Assembly (NCBI RefSeq): GCF_002261335.1
Contig: NZ_NEVL01000007.1
Location: forward strand, 124,001-188,000
DNA length: 64,000 nt
Source: Bordetella genomosp. 1
GTDB lineage: Bacteria > Pseudomonadota > Gammaproteobacteria > Burkholderiales > Burkholderiaceae_B
Reading direction: 5' to 3'
Shown: one piece after another, positions 1 through 9,238 of the stretch
Layout of the letters: each line of letters opens with the position of its first letter
Position numbering within the stretch: position 1 is the stretch's first letter
Made by a program: the position numbers and the translations under genes
Notes under the pieces: model-generated
Database searches by the model: none
Seen by the model: the letters and a program-made list of their open reading frames with translations, nothing else
What the model was told of the DNA's origin: nothing

Positions 1-449
1 TTGAGCAGCCACACCAGGCCGAAGGCGGCCAGCACGTTTGCCAGCCAGCCCGGCACCAGCGCGGGCAGCACGCCCGGCGGCATGCCGCCGACCCAATACA
101 GCAGCCAGGCGGCCGCGCTGAAATGCGCCAGCAGGCGCCAGCGCGCCGCCACGTGGCCATGGTCGTCGAGAAAGCCGATCACCGCGATCAGCAGGCCGGC
201 CCCGCCCACGGCCAGCGCCGTGGTGCCGGCCACCAGCCCGTAGGCCGTGAGCAGCGGCAACAACAGCAGGAACGTCACCACGATGGCGACGCCGCCGCCG
301 CGCGGCGTGGGCGCGGTGTGCGAACTGCGCGCGTTGGGCACGTCGATGATGCTGCGCGCGAGCGCATAGCGGCGCAGCTGGCCGGTCATCCAGACCGACA
401 GCACCAGCGCCAGGGGCAGCACCCAGTAGAGAGTGGAAAGCGTAGACAT
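1..449 (-). CDS. Polyprenyl-phosphate sugar-1-phosphate transferase, WbpL/WecA-like (partial)
   Basis: The first 149 codons of an integral membrane protein are present; the rest lies beyond the left window edge. The family (glycosyltransferase family 4 of the MraY/WecA type) moves a sugar-1-phosphate from a UDP-sugar to undecaprenyl phosphate and so starts O-unit assembly on the inner membrane. Visible features are an N-terminal hydrophobic helix, the loop RSSHTAPTPRGGGVAIV near residues 42-58 typical of the WbpL branch, several further hydrophobic helices, and the acidic metal-binding motif GFLDDHG near residue 92. The ATG start lies 9 bases after the stop of the preceding gene. It is the last visible gene of the leftward polysaccharide operon, which fits an initiating transferase. 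The exact sugar donor cannot be read from the sequence. Confidence 0.85.
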   Translation of the reverse strand, partial: MSTLSTLYWVLPLALVLSVWMTGQLRRYALARSIIDVPNARSSHTAPTPRGGGVAIVVTFLLLLPLLTAYGLVAGTTALAVGGAGLLIAVIGFLDDHGHVAARWRLLAHFSAAAWLLYWVGGMPPGVLPALVPGWLANVLAAFGLVWLL

Positions 450-458
450 CACGGAACT

Positions 459-1457
459 CTAGAAGCGGCCGGTCGCGGCCAGCATTTCGTCGAGCCAGCC
501 CTCGAGGCGATAACGCTGATAGATCTCCGGCGCGATGTCTTCGTAGGGCCGCGTGAAGAAATCGTCGGGGATGCGGGGCTGCTGGCGATCGATGATGCAG
601 ACGTTGGCGGGACGATAGAAATCGTAGTCGCGCACGGCGGTATTGGTGGTGACCAGCTTCTTGCGCGCGCCCAGCGTCTCGAGGGTACGCATCGTCAGGC
701 CGGTCTGCTGCGCGTGCTCCACGTCGAGGATGGCGCGCGAGTTGTTGAAGATCGACTGCACCGTGGCCTTCGCCAGCGGCTCGAAGCGGAACGCCGAGCG
801 CGGCGCGTTGCGGAAGTCGCGATACAGCACGCGGTAGGCCCAGTAGACCCAAGGCGCCTGGAGGTACAGGTACCAGTGCGGCACGGCGCCCGCCGGCAAG
901 GCGGCGTTCACGCGCGAGACGACGGCGTAGCGATCGGTGTGCGCCGTACCCACGAAGCTGATGTCGTAGTCGGGCTGCGCCACCGGCTCGCGCTCGAAGC
1001 CGCGCACGAAGAACAGCGGGCGGAAATTGAGCTGGTAGCGTTCGGCGTCGTTGCGGTCGAACGTGAAGACATGGTCGAAGTACTTCATGTTCGTCACCGC
1101 GTTGGGGCGGTTGCCGAACGAATCCCACATGTACATCACGAACACCGCGCCGGGAAAGCGCTTGCGCCAGTCCTGCAGCGTCTGTTCGGACAGCGTCTGG
1201 CCATTCACCACGAACACCAGGTCGTAGTCGGCGCCCGGCAGGGCCGCGAGCGCGTCGCGGTAATAGCGGTCGGCGGCCTTGATGATCCAGTCGCGCTTGA
1301 AGCGCGTTACCGCTGTCATGAAGGGCGTGTTGAACGGCCGGTCGAGCAGGAAATCGGCGTGGGCGCCGCGTCGGCGGAACTCCTCGCCGATGTCCTGTTC
1401 GTAGCCGAAGAACTTGGGCGCCACGTAGAGCACCCGTTTGTTTTGCAGCGAGATCAT
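459..1457 (-). CDS. Unassigned glycosyltransferase-like protein of the polysaccharide locus (CgeB-like)
   Basis: A 332-residue soluble protein. It begins with a basic-hydrophobic strand (KRVLYVAPKFFGY) and alternates strands and helices in a way that suggests a GT-B glycosyltransferase fold. Segments such as YDLVFVVNGQ, VFVMYMWDSFG and a C-terminal half with DVEHAQQTGLTMRTLETLGARKK resemble proteins annotated as CgeB-like or lipopolysaccharide biosynthesis glycosyltransferases. The motif TxRxxExxGxxK in the C-terminal half fits the nucleotide-sugar binding side of such enzymes. Its ATG overlaps the stop of the acyltransferase gene upstream by 4 bases, so the two are translationally coupled. 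I infer that it adds one sugar of the repeat unit; donor and linkage are unknown. Confidence 0.65.
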   Translation of the reverse strand: MISLQNKRVLYVAPKFFGYEQDIGEEFRRRGAHADFLLDRPFNTPFMTAVTRFKRDWIIKAADRYYRDALAALPGADYDLVFVVNGQTLSEQTLQDWRKRFPGAVFVMYMWDSFGNRPNAVTNMKYFDHVFTFDRNDAERYQLNFRPLFFVRGFEREPVAQPDYDISFVGTAHTDRYAVVSRVNAALPAGAVPHWYLYLQAPWVYWAYRVLYRDFRNAPRSAFRFEPLAKATVQSIFNNSRAILDVEHAQQTGLTMRTLETLGARKKLVTTNTAVRDYDFYRPANVCIIDRQQPRIPDDFFTRPYEDIAPEIYQRYRLEGWLDEMLAATGRF

Positions 1458-2023
1458 TCGGTGCCTTCAGGAGAGCCGCGAACCACGCGCGCGGGGATGC
1501 CGGCCACGACCACCCGGTCGGGGACCGACATCAGCAGCACGGAATTGGCGCCCACGGTCACGTTGTTGCCGACCGTGATGCCGCCCAGGATCTTGGCGCC
1601 GGCGCCGCACATCACGTTGTCGCCCAACACCGGCCGGTGCGCGGCGTCGTAGGTGAAGTCCAGGTCGCGCGCGCCCAGCGTGACGCCCTGGTAGATCACG
1701 GCGTTGGCGCCGATGCGCTGCGCGCCGATCACGGTGCCCTGGGTGTGCGGGAAGAACACGCCCGGCCCGATGTCGCAGCGCGGCGCGATCTCCAGCCCGA
1801 ACACCATGAAGTTCAGCAGCGAGAACACCTTCGCCAACGGACCCAGCCCGGCGCGGTCGCTGCATTGCGCCAGGCGGCACAGCAGCACCGGCGCGAAGCG
1901 CGGCGACAGCGCGCTCAGCCAGAGGCGGCGCGTGTTGCCGGCGGCGAACAACTCGCGTTGTCGCACCAGGTCGGCGCGCAGCAGGGCGCGCAGGCCGAGA
2001 CGGACGGGAACGGCGTGTTCCAT
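1454..2023 (-). CDS. Hexapeptide-repeat acyltransferase (serine O-acetyltransferase-like)
   Basis: A 189-residue protein with the left-handed beta-helix repeats of the hexapeptide acyltransferase superfamily in its C-terminal half (GPGVFFPHTQGTVIGA, GANAVIYQGVTLGA, GDNVMCGAGAKILGG, GNNVTVGANSVLL), ending in IPARVVRG as in CysE/SAT-type trimers. The N-terminal half is helical. It is close in layout to serine O-acetyltransferase, but the position between a sugar epimerase and a glycosyltransferase-like gene points to O-acetylation of a sugar in the polysaccharide. The ATG at 2023 is preceded by the epimerase stop only 2 bases away, which fixes the start within the operon. Function as acetyltransferase is well supported; the acceptor is inferred. 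Confidence 0.8.
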   Translation of the reverse strand: MEHAVPVRLGLRALLRADLVRQRELFAAGNTRRLWLSALSPRFAPVLLCRLAQCSDRAGLGPLAKVFSLLNFMVFGLEIAPRCDIGPGVFFPHTQGTVIGAQRIGANAVIYQGVTLGARDLDFTYDAAHRPVLGDNVMCGAGAKILGGITVGNNVTVGANSVLLMSVPDRVVVAGIPARVVRGSPEGTE

Positions 2024-2025
2024 GG

Positions 2026-3165
2026 TCAGTTCATCAGCTTGCGTTCGCGCAGCTCGCGATTGGCCTGCTCCAGGCGGTCTTCGGCGATGGGCTGCTCCAG
2101 CACCCAGGCCGCGAAGCGGCGCAGGCCCTCGGCCAGCGAGACGCGCGGCGTCACGCCCAGCTTTTCGCGCAGCAGGGTCACGTCGGCGATGTTGTGGCGG
2201 ATGTCGCCGATCCGGAACTGGCCGGTGACGACCACGTTCGGCTCCTTGCCGTAGGCCCGCGACAGCTCCTCGGCCACTTCGCGCACCGAGGTGGCGACGC
2301 CGCTGCCGACGTTGATCACGCAGTCGGGCGACTCGGCCGCCAGCACGCCGCCGAGCAGCGCATCGGTCACGTCGTCCACGTGCACGAAGTCGCGGCTTTC
2401 GAGGCCGTCCTCGAACAGCGGCAGCTCGGAGCCGCGGCGGATCTTGGTCGAGAAGATCGAGAGGATGCCGGTGTAGGGATTGTGCAGCGACTGGCGTTCG
2501 CCGTAGACGTTCTGCAGGCGGAAGATGGCATAGCCGATGCCGCCCGCCTGGCAGGCGATGCGCACCAGGTCTTCCTGCGCGTACTTGGTGGCCGCGTAGA
2601 TCGAGGCCGGCGAGAGCGGATCGCTCTCGCGCGTGGGCACCATGCGCAGCTCCTCGCCCGTCTGCGGGCAGCGCGGCTCCCATTGCTGGGCCGACAGCTC
2701 GGCGCCGGTGCGCATGCCGGGGAACACCCGCGCGCCGTCGCTGGGGCGCTCGTAGGCGCCCTCGCCGTAGACCGAACGGCTCGACGACAGCACCACGCGG
2801 TTGACCGCGTGACCGTCCATCTTGCCCAGCACGTCGAACAGCAGCGCGGTGCCCTGGCTGTTGACCTCGTTGTAGCGCGCGATCTCGTACATCGACTGGC
2901 CGGTGCCGGTCTCGGCGGCGAGGTGCACGATCGCATCCACGCCCTTGAGCACGCGCTCCAGGTCGGGGCGCGAGGTCACGCTGCCGCGCACGAATTCGAC
3001 GCCGGGCTGCTCGAGCCATTCGAGGCCGGCGGGCACGGCGTTATGCACCTGCGGGATCAGCGGATCGAGGATGCGCACGGCCAGGCCGCGGGCCAGCAGT
3101 TTCGGCGTGAGGTGCGAGCCGATGAAGCCCGCGCCGCCGGTAATCAGTACAGTTTTGATCGTCAT
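2026..3165 (-). CDS. NAD-dependent nucleotide-sugar epimerase/dehydratase (possible dTDP-rhamnose 4-epimerase)
   Basis: A 379-residue extended short-chain dehydrogenase. The Rossmann motif GGAGFIG is at residues 10-16, and the catalytic YAATK tetrad (Tyr-x-x-x-Lys) near residue 193, followed by RLQNVYG, a usual epimerase active-site signature. A long insertion before the YxxxK motif with EPRCPQTGEELRMVPTRESD is typical of enzymes annotated as dTDP-L-rhamnose 4-epimerases, the route to 6-deoxy-L-talose. It sits immediately downstream of rmlC (7-base gap), so its likely substrate is the dTDP-L-rhamnose made by rmlBDAC, or an intermediate of that pathway. The family assignment is secure; the 4-epimerase specificity is an inference from context and general resemblance. 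Confidence 0.8.
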   Translation of the reverse strand: MTIKTVLITGGAGFIGSHLTPKLLARGLAVRILDPLIPQVHNAVPAGLEWLEQPGVEFVRGSVTSRPDLERVLKGVDAIVHLAAETGTGQSMYEIARYNEVNSQGTALLFDVLGKMDGHAVNRVVLSSSRSVYGEGAYERPSDGARVFPGMRTGAELSAQQWEPRCPQTGEELRMVPTRESDPLSPASIYAATKYAQEDLVRIACQAGGIGYAIFRLQNVYGERQSLHNPYTGILSIFSTKIRRGSELPLFEDGLESRDFVHVDDVTDALLGGVLAAESPDCVINVGSGVATSVREVAEELSRAYGKEPNVVVTGQFRIGDIRHNIADVTLLREKLGVTPRVSLAEGLRRFAAWVLEQPIAEDRLEQANRELRERKLMN

Positions 3166-3172
3166 GGTGAAT

Positions 3173-3742
3173 TCAGAAAAGATCGCCTGCGTCGCGCGCC
3201 TCGGCCAGCGTGGGCGCCTCGGCGTCCTTGGCCGCCAGCACGGGCGTCAGGTCGGGCCACTCGATGCCGATGGCCGGGTCGTCCCAGCGCACGGCGCGCT
3301 CGCAATCGCGGGCGTAGTAGTCGGTGGTCTTGTAGAGGAAATGCGTGTCGTCTTCGAGCGCCATGAAGCCATGCGCAAAGCCCTCGGGAATCCACAGCAT
3401 GCGGTGATTCGCCGCGCTGAGCTCGACGCCGACCCACTGGCCGAAGGTGGGCGAACCCACGCGCACGTCCACCGCGACGTCGAAGGCCGCGCCGGCGACC
3501 ACGCGCACGAGCTTGCCTTGCGGATGCGGCGCCTTCTGCAGGTGCAGGCCGCGCAGCACGCCCTTGGCCGACAGCGAATGGTTGTCCTGCACGAAGGGGC
3601 GCGGCGGGGTCAGTCCGAAGGCGCGCAGGCCGTCGTGGAAGCGCCGGTCGCTGTAGCTCTCGGCGAACCAGCCGCGGTCGTCGGGAAACAGCGTCAGGTC
3701 GATCACCACGACCTCGGGCAGGCGGGTCTGGGTCAGCTTCAT
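3173..3742 (-). CDS. rmlC: dTDP-4-dehydrorhamnose 3,5-epimerase
   Basis: RmlC, 189 residues, the usual length for this cupin-fold enzyme. It inverts C3 and C5 of dTDP-4-keto-6-deoxyglucose, the third step of dTDP-L-rhamnose synthesis. Diagnostic segments are [10 protein letters not shown] near the N-terminus, [20 protein letters not shown] (the RGLH histidine is catalytic), [23 protein letters not shown] and the late catalytic tyrosine region TTDYYARD. The ATG at 3742 overlaps the rmlA stop by 4 bases, which decides against longer upstream starts. All four rml genes are adjacent, in the order rmlB-rmlD-rmlA-rmlC in transcription direction. Confidence 0.95.
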   Translation of the reverse strand: MKLTQTRLPEVVVIDLTLFPDDRGWFAESYSDRRFHDGLRAFGLTPPRPFVQDNHSLSAKGVLRGLHLQKAPHPQGKLVRVVAGAAFDVAVDVRVGSPTFGQWVGVELSAANHRMLWIPEGFAHGFMALEDDTHFLYKTTDYYARDCERAVRWDDPAIGIEWPDLTPVLAAKDAEAPTLAEARDAGDLF

Positions 3743-4623
3743 CGGGTGGGCTCCTGCAACAGCTTCTTGAGATACTGGCCGTAGCCGGTCTTGGCCAGGC
3801 GCTCGGCCTGCGCATCGAGGCTGGCGGCGTCGATCCAGCCCGCATGGAACGCGATCTCCTCGAGGCACGCCACCTTCAGCCCCTGGCGCTGCTCGATGGT
3901 GCTCACGAAGTGGCTGGCCTCGAGCAGCGACTCGTGCGTGCCGGTGTCGAGCCAGGCAAAGCCGCGGCCCAGCATCTCGACGTTGAGCGAGCCGCGCTCC
4001 AGGTAGCAGCGGTTCACGTCGGTGATTTCGAGCTCGCCGCGCGCCGAGGGCTTGATCGACTTGGCGATCTCGACCACGTCGTTGTCGTAGAAATACAGGC
4101 CGGTGACGGCGTAGTTCGACTTGGGCTTGGCCGGCTTTTCCTCGATGCTGATGGCCTTGCGCTGCGCGTCGAACTCCACCACGCCGAAGCGCTCGGGATC
4201 CGAGACGTGATAGCCGAACACAGTGGCGCCCTGCTTGCGGCTGGCCGCGGCCTTCAGGTTGGCCGAGAAGCTCTGGCCATAGAAGATGTTGTCGCCCAGG
4301 ATCAGACAGGCGTCGTCGTGGCCGATGAACGATTCGCCGATCAGGAAGGCCTGCGCCAGCCCGTCGGGCGAGGGCTGCTCCGCGTAGCTGAGCGAAATGC
4401 CGAAGTTCGACCCGTCGCCGAGCAGCTTCTGGAAGGCCGGCAGGTCGACCGGCGTCGAAATGATCAGGATGTCGCGTATCCCCGCCAGCATCAGCACCGA
4501 CAGCGGGTAGTAGATCATCGGCTTGTCGTAGATCGGCAGCATCTGCTTGGAGACGCCGAGCGTGATGGGGTGCAGCCGGGTGCCGGAACCTCCGGCCAGA
4601 ATGATGCCTTTGCGGGATGTCAT
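3739..4623 (-). CDS. rmlA: Glucose-1-phosphate thymidylyltransferase
   Basis: RmlA, 294 residues, couples dTTP and glucose-1-phosphate to dTDP-glucose, the first step of dTDP-L-rhamnose synthesis. The nucleotidyltransferase signature [16 protein letters not shown] is at residues 6-21, followed by [17 protein letters not shown], the metal-binding LGDNIFYG, and the family motifs GVVEFD, EEKP and YFYDNDVV. Length and motif order match the short housekeeping RmlA family. The ATG at 4623 follows the rmlD stop after 2 bases, and its own stop overlaps rmlC. No anomaly seen. Confidence 0.95.
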   Translation of the reverse strand: MTSRKGIILAGGSGTRLHPITLGVSKQMLPIYDKPMIYYPLSVLMLAGIRDILIISTPVDLPAFQKLLGDGSNFGISLSYAEQPSPDGLAQAFLIGESFIGHDDACLILGDNIFYGQSFSANLKAAASRKQGATVFGYHVSDPERFGVVEFDAQRKAISIEEKPAKPKSNYAVTGLYFYDNDVVEIAKSIKPSARGELEITDVNRCYLERGSLNVEMLGRGFAWLDTGTHESLLEASHFVSTIEQRQGLKVACLEEIAFHAGWIDAASLDAQAERLAKTGYGQYLKKLLQEPTR

Positions 4624-4625
4624 GA

Positions 4626-5519
4626 TCAGTTCGTCAGGATTTCGTTCAACATGCGCGTCACGCCCGCGCGCCAGTGCGGCAGGCGCAGGCCGAAGGCCGC
4701 TTGGAGGCGCGACGTGTCCAGGCGCGAATTGCGCGGACGCGGCGCCGGCGTCGGATACTCTGCCGAGGGGATGCCCAGGACCTCCTGCACCGCGAGCGTC
4801 TTGCCGAGCGCGCGCGCGGTGTCGATCACGTGGCGTGCGTAATCGCACCACGACACCTCGCCCGCGGCGCTCAGGTGATAGCACCCGGCCAGCGCATCAC
4901 GCTCGCGCGCCTGCAACAGCGCCAGCGCGGTCACGTCGGCGATCAGGTCCGCGCCGGTGGGCGCGCCGATCTGGTCGTCGACCACGCGCAACTGCGGCCG
5001 CTCGGCGGCCAGGCGCAGCATCGATTTGGCGAAGTTGCCGCCTCGCGCTGCATAGACCCAGCTGGTGCGCAGCGTGAGATGGCGCACGCCGCTGCTCGCG
5101 ATCTCCCGCTCGCCGGCCAGCTTGCTGCGGCCATATTCATTGAGCGGGCCGACTTCGGCATCCTCGGCACGTGCCATCGTACCGCTGCCGTCGAAGACGT
5201 AATCGGTGGAATAGTGCACCAGCCAGCCGCCCAGGGCGGCCATTTCGCGCGCGAGCACGCCGGGCGCCTCGGCATTGATGGTCCAGGCCAGCTCGCGCTC
5301 CTGCTCGGCCCGGTCGACCGCGGTGTAGGCGGCCGCGTTGACGAGCACGTCGGGGCGCACCGCGCGCACCGTGGCCGCGAGCGCGGCGGGATCGGCCAGA
5401 TCGCCGTGCAGCCCGGCCTCGCCATGGCGATCCAGCGCCACCAGCTCGCCCAGCGGCGCCAGCGCGCGCTGCAGCTCCCAGCCCACCTGTCCGTTCTTGC
5501 CCAGCAGCAGGATCTTCAT
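4626..5519 (-). CDS. rmlD: dTDP-4-dehydrorhamnose reductase
   Basis: RmlD, 297 residues, the NAD(P)H-dependent reductase giving dTDP-L-rhamnose. The cofactor motif [10 protein letters not shown] is at residues 7-16, then [13 protein letters not shown], the catalytic YSTDYVFDG and YGRSKLAGE (Tyr-x-x-x-Lys), [13 protein letters not shown], and [14 protein letters not shown], all in the usual order. The C-terminal [13 protein letters not shown] element is also characteristic. Its ATG overlaps the rmlB stop by 4 bases. It is one of four contiguous rml genes, indicating L-rhamnose (or a sugar derived from it) in the polysaccharide. Confidence 0.95.
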   Translation of the reverse strand: MKILLLGKNGQVGWELQRALAPLGELVALDRHGEAGLHGDLADPAALAATVRAVRPDVLVNAAAYTAVDRAEQERELAWTINAEAPGVLAREMAALGGWLVHYSTDYVFDGSGTMARAEDAEVGPLNEYGRSKLAGEREIASSGVRHLTLRTSWVYAARGGNFAKSMLRLAAERPQLRVVDDQIGAPTGADLIADVTALALLQARERDALAGCYHLSAAGEVSWCDYARHVIDTARALGKTLAVQEVLGIPSAEYPTPAPRPRNSRLDTSRLQAAFGLRLPHWRAGVTRMLNEILTN

Positions 5520-6589
5520 CGCGTGCCCGCCTGCTCGCCGTATTGCTTGTCGAGCCACTGGCGGTAGGCGCCGCTCTTGACGCCGTCCACCCACCCGGAG
5601 TTGTCCAGGTACCACTGCACCGTCTTTTGCAGGCCGGTCTCGAAGGTCTCGCGCGGACGCCAGCCGAGCTCGCGCTCGATCTTGCCCGCGTCGATCGCAT
5701 AGCGGCGATCGTGGCCGGGGCGGTCCTGCACATAGGTGATCAGGTCGCGGTAGTGGCCCTCGGCGCGCGGCCGCAGCGCCTGCAGCAGGTCGCACAGCGC
5801 ATGCACCACGTCGAGATTGCGTTTCTCGTTGTGGCCGCCGATGTTGTAGGTCTGGCCCACCGCGCCGGCCGTCAGCACCGTGACCAGGGCGCGAGCATGG
5901 TCCTCGACGTACAGCCAGTCGCGGATCTGGTCGCCCTTGCCATAGATCGGCAGCGGCTTGCCCTCCAGCGCGTTGAGGATCATCAACGGGATCAGCTTCT
6001 CGGGGAAGTGATAGGGGCCGTAGTTGTTCGAGCAGTTGGTGACCAGCACGGGCAGGCCGAACGTCCGGTGCCAGGCGCGCACGAGATGGTCGGAGCCGGC
6101 CTTGGTGGCCGAATAGGGCGAGCTCGGCGCGTACGGCGTGGTCTCGACGAACAGCGATTCGTCGTCCTCCAGGTCGCCGTAGACCTCGTCGGTGGAAATA
6201 TGGTGGAAACGGAATGCCTGGCGGGCAGCCGGCTCGAGCGTGGCCCAGTAGGCGCGCGCCGCTTCGAGCAGGGTATAGGTGCCGACCAGGTTGGTCTGGA
6301 CGAAGTCGGCCGGTCCGTCGATGGAGCGGTCCACGTGCGACTCGGCCGCGAGGTGCATGATCGCGTCGGGCCGGTGTTCGCGCAGGACGCGGTCGAGCTC
6401 GGCGCGGTCGCAGATGTCGACCCGCTCGAAGGCATGGCGCGGGTCGTCCGCGCACTCGGCCAGCGAGGCCAGATTGCCCGCGTAGGTGAGCTTGTCGACG
6501 TTGACCACGCTATGTGGCGTGTCGCGCAGCACATGCCGTACGACCGCCGAGCCGATGAATCCGGCTCCCCCACTGATCAGTATTTTCAT
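5516..6589 (-). CDS. rmlB: dTDP-glucose 4,6-dehydratase
   Basis: RmlB, 357 residues, converts dTDP-glucose to dTDP-4-keto-6-deoxyglucose. The NAD-binding motif [14 protein letters not shown] is at residues 7-20; [23 protein letters not shown] (catalytic Thr-Asp-Glu), and [16 protein letters not shown] (Tyr-x-x-x-Lys) follow, then [18 protein letters not shown] and the C-terminal [12 protein letters not shown] block. These are the full set of RmlB signatures. The start is separated from the upstream polymerase stop by about 70 bases, one of the larger gaps in the operon, so a minor internal promoter ahead of the rml block is possible but no clear one was seen. Confidence 0.95.
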   Translation of the reverse strand: MKILISGGAGFIGSAVVRHVLRDTPHSVVNVDKLTYAGNLASLAECADDPRHAFERVDICDRAELDRVLREHRPDAIMHLAAESHVDRSIDGPADFVQTNLVGTYTLLEAARAYWATLEPAARQAFRFHHISTDEVYGDLEDDESLFVETTPYAPSSPYSATKAGSDHLVRAWHRTFGLPVLVTNCSNNYGPYHFPEKLIPLMILNALEGKPLPIYGKGDQIRDWLYVEDHARALVTVLTAGAVGQTYNIGGHNEKRNLDVVHALCDLLQALRPRAEGHYRDLITYVQDRPGHDRRYAIDAGKIERELGWRPRETFETGLQKTVQWYLDNSGWVDGVKSGAYRQWLDKQYGEQAGTR

Positions 6590-6659
6590 AGATTTATTAC
6601 CAAGCCACGTCCGACGGCCCGCGTCCCCGGTCGGCGCGGCTGCCAGCGCCTGTCGGCGT

Positions 6660-7934
6660 TCAGGCGCGAAATTTTACCAATTGTAGCGACCCGCCCTCCG
6701 GCGCCAGGGACACGGGGCGGGGGCCGGCACCCACTCGCACATCCGCCACCTCCGGGGCCAGCATGCGCCGGTGAGCATAGATCGCCATCGCGTAAATGAA
6801 TCCAAACATCGGTGACGACACATAAAACTGAAACAGGAACACCACGATCGCCGACAGCACGATGAAGCGCTGCGGCCGCGGCACGGGGACCGAGGCGATG
6901 CGCGAGATGATGATCGCCAGCGGCGGCACGGCCAGGAGGCCACATTGGAACACCAGGATGCCGTAGCCCGAGGGCGGCCCGCCGTCGCTGATGGAGAACA
7001 GCCAGTCGAACTGTTTGAGAATGGAGGCCGCGGCCTGTTGCCAGGCGTCGAAACCCATCCCGTGCGGCATCAGCCAGTCCTGGAACAGATACATCGTGGA
7101 GGCCGCCAGACCGCCCAGGCGCGCGTTGGCGCTGCGATCTCGCAACAACTGCGACGGGTCCTGCAGCATTTCGCCCAGCAGGATGGCCATCCGGCTGCCG
7201 CTGGGCAGCACGCTGTCGTGCAGGCTGAGCAGCAGGCTGAGCCCGAGCAGGCCGGCGGCGGCCACCACCACGAAGCGGGTCGGGCGCAGGCAGGCGAACC
7301 ATGCGAAACCCAGCGCCAGCACCAGCAGCGCGTTGGACGACTTGGCCAGGATCAGCACCGAAACGAGGCACAGCAGCACCACCCAGCGCCCCAGGCCCAG
7401 CAGGCTGGCCGCGGCGGCCAGCAGCATCATGTGGAAGGCGTGATGGGTGGGCTCGGGGGCCAGCGACAGCACGCCGCGGCCCGAGGCCGCCATGTCGAGC
7501 GCCACGCCGGCCCAGGGCCCGACCAGGAAGGCCAGGAAGTCCGGCTTGATGCGCCACTGCACGATCGCGGTGAAAAACCACGCGAACAGGGCAAACAGCA
7601 CGACGCGCCGCGTCAGCTCGGGGTAACGGGTGGCGCAGAACAGCGCCGCCCCGCCCACCACCAGCGGCGACAGATAATTCAGCAGGTATTTGATCTCCTG
7701 CACGTTGTCGTACGGAAACGCGCTGAGGAAGAATACCGACACGCCCAGCAGCGCCAAGCCGAACAGCGCCCAGCGGTCATGGCGGCTCATGGCCGCGCAG
7801 ATCGGCGTGAAGCGCATCAGGAAAATCATGCTGCCCAGCAGCATCGCATAGGGCTGGGTATAGCCGCTGGACGGCACGATCTGCGTATAGGGAAATACGG
7901 TTGCCAGCAGGAACAGGCCACACACTACGTACAT
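6660..7934 (-). CDS. wzy: O-antigen polymerase-like membrane protein (Wzy-type)
   Basis: A 424-residue polytopic membrane protein with about ten to twelve hydrophobic segments and a larger hydrophilic periplasmic-type loop between roughly residues 245 and 320 (containing [19 protein letters not shown] and a [14 protein letters not shown] segment). This is the layout of Wzy polymerases, which join O-units on undecaprenyl pyrophosphate in the periplasm. Sequence conservation in this family is poor, so the call rests on topology and position directly after the flippase and before rmlB. The ATG at 7934 comes 49 bases after the flippase stop. A separate ligase-type gene exists at 26761, so this one is more likely polymerase than ligase. 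Confidence 0.7.
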   Translation of the reverse strand: MYVVCGLFLLATVFPYTQIVPSSGYTQPYAMLLGSMIFLMRFTPICAAMSRHDRWALFGLALLGVSVFFLSAFPYDNVQEIKYLLNYLSPLVVGGAALFCATRYPELTRRVVLFALFAWFFTAIVQWRIKPDFLAFLVGPWAGVALDMAASGRGVLSLAPEPTHHAFHMMLLAAAASLLGLGRWVVLLCLVSVLILAKSSNALLVLALGFAWFACLRPTRFVVVAAAGLLGLSLLLSLHDSVLPSGSRMAILLGEMLQDPSQLLRDRSANARLGGLAASTMYLFQDWLMPHGMGFDAWQQAAASILKQFDWLFSISDGGPPSGYGILVFQCGLLAVPPLAIIISRIASVPVPRPQRFIVLSAIVVFLFQFYVSSPMFGFIYAMAIYAHRRMLAPEVADVRVGAGPRPVSLAPEGGSLQLVKFRA

Positions 7935-7983
7935 GACGCTCTCCGCGTATCACTGACTGGCGGCCACGCCCGCACGGCCGGCC

Positions 7984-9201
7984 TCATCGTGCCGCCCTGC
8001 CGGCGACCACCAGCGCGAGCAGCTGCGCGGCCTTGGCGAGGAATACGGATCCGATGAACCATTCCAGCGGCCAGGCATTATGGCTTCCGATTATGAAGCA
8101 GCCCACCAGCAAAATGGCGCCGATTATACTGGCCGCCAATACGCCATTTTCCTGGTCGCGCGACAACAGATAAAACTCGATCACCGTATATATCTGCATG
8201 GCGGCAACGCCGCCCGCCAGGATTATCGACAGCGGCGAGAGCGTGTATTTATCGAAAAACGACGCGGGCCAGTTCAGCCATTCGAGCAGCAGCAGGGTGC
8301 CGACCATGCCGCCGGCCACCAGCAACAGCCCCGCGAACACCAGCCAGATGCGCCGCACGGCGTCGTAGCCGGTATTGCCGGCATAGCTGGCCTTGATGAA
8401 GGTGGTGCCGATGCGCTGGGCCAGGATGCCGACCAGCAGCTGCCCCACCTGGAACACCATGGCGAGCACGCCATACGAACCGGCCGCCGCCGCACCCAGG
8501 GCGGCGTTCACGAAGGCGCGGTCGCCCAGGCCGGTCACCGACGACAGCGTGTTGGCCAGATACAGGCGCAGGCCGTCGTGGCGGTTCTCGGGCACCAGTT
8601 CGGCCACCTCGCCCGAGCCGGCGGGCAGGTCGCGATAGGCGCGCAGCGCGATCCAGCGCCCTTGCGCCAGCGACACCACACAGGCCAGCACCTCGCCCGT
8701 CAGGGCCCCCTCCCAGCCCGCCAGCGCGCCGCCGGTGATGGCCGCGACGAAGGCAAAGCTGCTGCGTGCCAGGCTGAACGAGGCCAGCGCGCTGGCGCGG
8801 TCGACGGCGCGCAGCAACGACGCCATCAGCGCCTGCAGCGCCGTACCCAGCCCGAACAGGGTGCCGATCACCACGTCCAGGCGCGAGTACGACCAGCCGA
8901 ACACGTCGTTGATGGCGGCGAGCAGCACCGCCACGGCGAGAAAGCGCAGCGTCACGCGCACGACGATGGACCGGGCGTCGCTGCCGATCGCGGCGCGCTG
9001 GCCGGCCACCCACAGGCGCGGGTAGCGTTTGATGGTGCCCTCGATCGCGCCGAAACTCAGCACGCTCGCCGACAGCATGGCCACGCCGACGATGGACACG
9101 TAGTCGCCGAAGGCCGCGCCCGGCATGATCTTGGCGAGCGCCAGGATCTTGACGAAACCCAGGCCCGAGGCCACCAGCATCAGGGCAAAGAAGGCTTTCA
9201 C
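7984..9201 (-). CDS. wzx: Polysaccharide flippase (Wzx-like, MATE/MOP superfamily)
   Basis: A 405-residue polytopic protein with about twelve hydrophobic helices, lacking large soluble domains. Segments such as GFVKILALAKIMPGAAFGDYVSIVGVAMLSA at the N-terminus and LANTLSSVTGLGDRAFVNAALGAAAAGSYGVL in the middle match the repeating two-half plan of polysaccharide flippases, which move undecaprenyl-linked O-units across the inner membrane. The start codon is GTG (9199-9201); no in-frame ATG lies upstream before the previous stop. It precedes the Wzy-like gene, the usual pairing. The 3' part (about 8080-8270) is visibly richer in A and T than its surroundings, a common feature of flippase genes acquired by transfer. 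Confidence 0.8.
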   Translation of the reverse strand: MKAFFALMLVASGLGFVKILALAKIMPGAAFGDYVSIVGVAMLSASVLSFGAIEGTIKRYPRLWVAGQRAAIGSDARSIVVRVTLRFLAVAVLLAAINDVFGWSYSRLDVVIGTLFGLGTALQALMASLLRAVDRASALASFSLARSSFAFVAAITGGALAGWEGALTGEVLACVVSLAQGRWIALRAYRDLPAGSGEVAELVPENRHDGLRLYLANTLSSVTGLGDRAFVNAALGAAAAGSYGVLAMVFQVGQLLVGILAQRIGTTFIKASYAGNTGYDAVRRIWLVFAGLLLVAGGMVGTLLLLEWLNWPASFFDKYTLSPLSIILAGGVAAMQIYTVIEFYLLSRDQENGVLAASIIGAILLVGCFIIGSHNAWPLEWFIGSVFLAKAAQLLALVVAGRAAR

Positions 9202-9238
9202 GGCGCGGTCCGTCCGTGGCCGCGGTGTCGCACCGGGG

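Noticed and set aside
1454-2023. CysE serine acetyltransferase for cysteine synthesis
   Set aside because: The hexapeptide fold is similar, but the gene is embedded in the sugar operon and has no cys neighbours.
1454-3019. A 521-residue reading joining the hexapeptide acyltransferase to an upstream basic region
   Set aside because: The upstream part is an out-of-frame reading of the epimerase gene; the acyltransferase starts at the ATG at 2023.
3739-4884. Longer N-terminus for RmlA reaching into rmlD
   Set aside because: The nucleotidyltransferase fold begins right after the ATG at 4623, which follows the rmlD stop by two bases.
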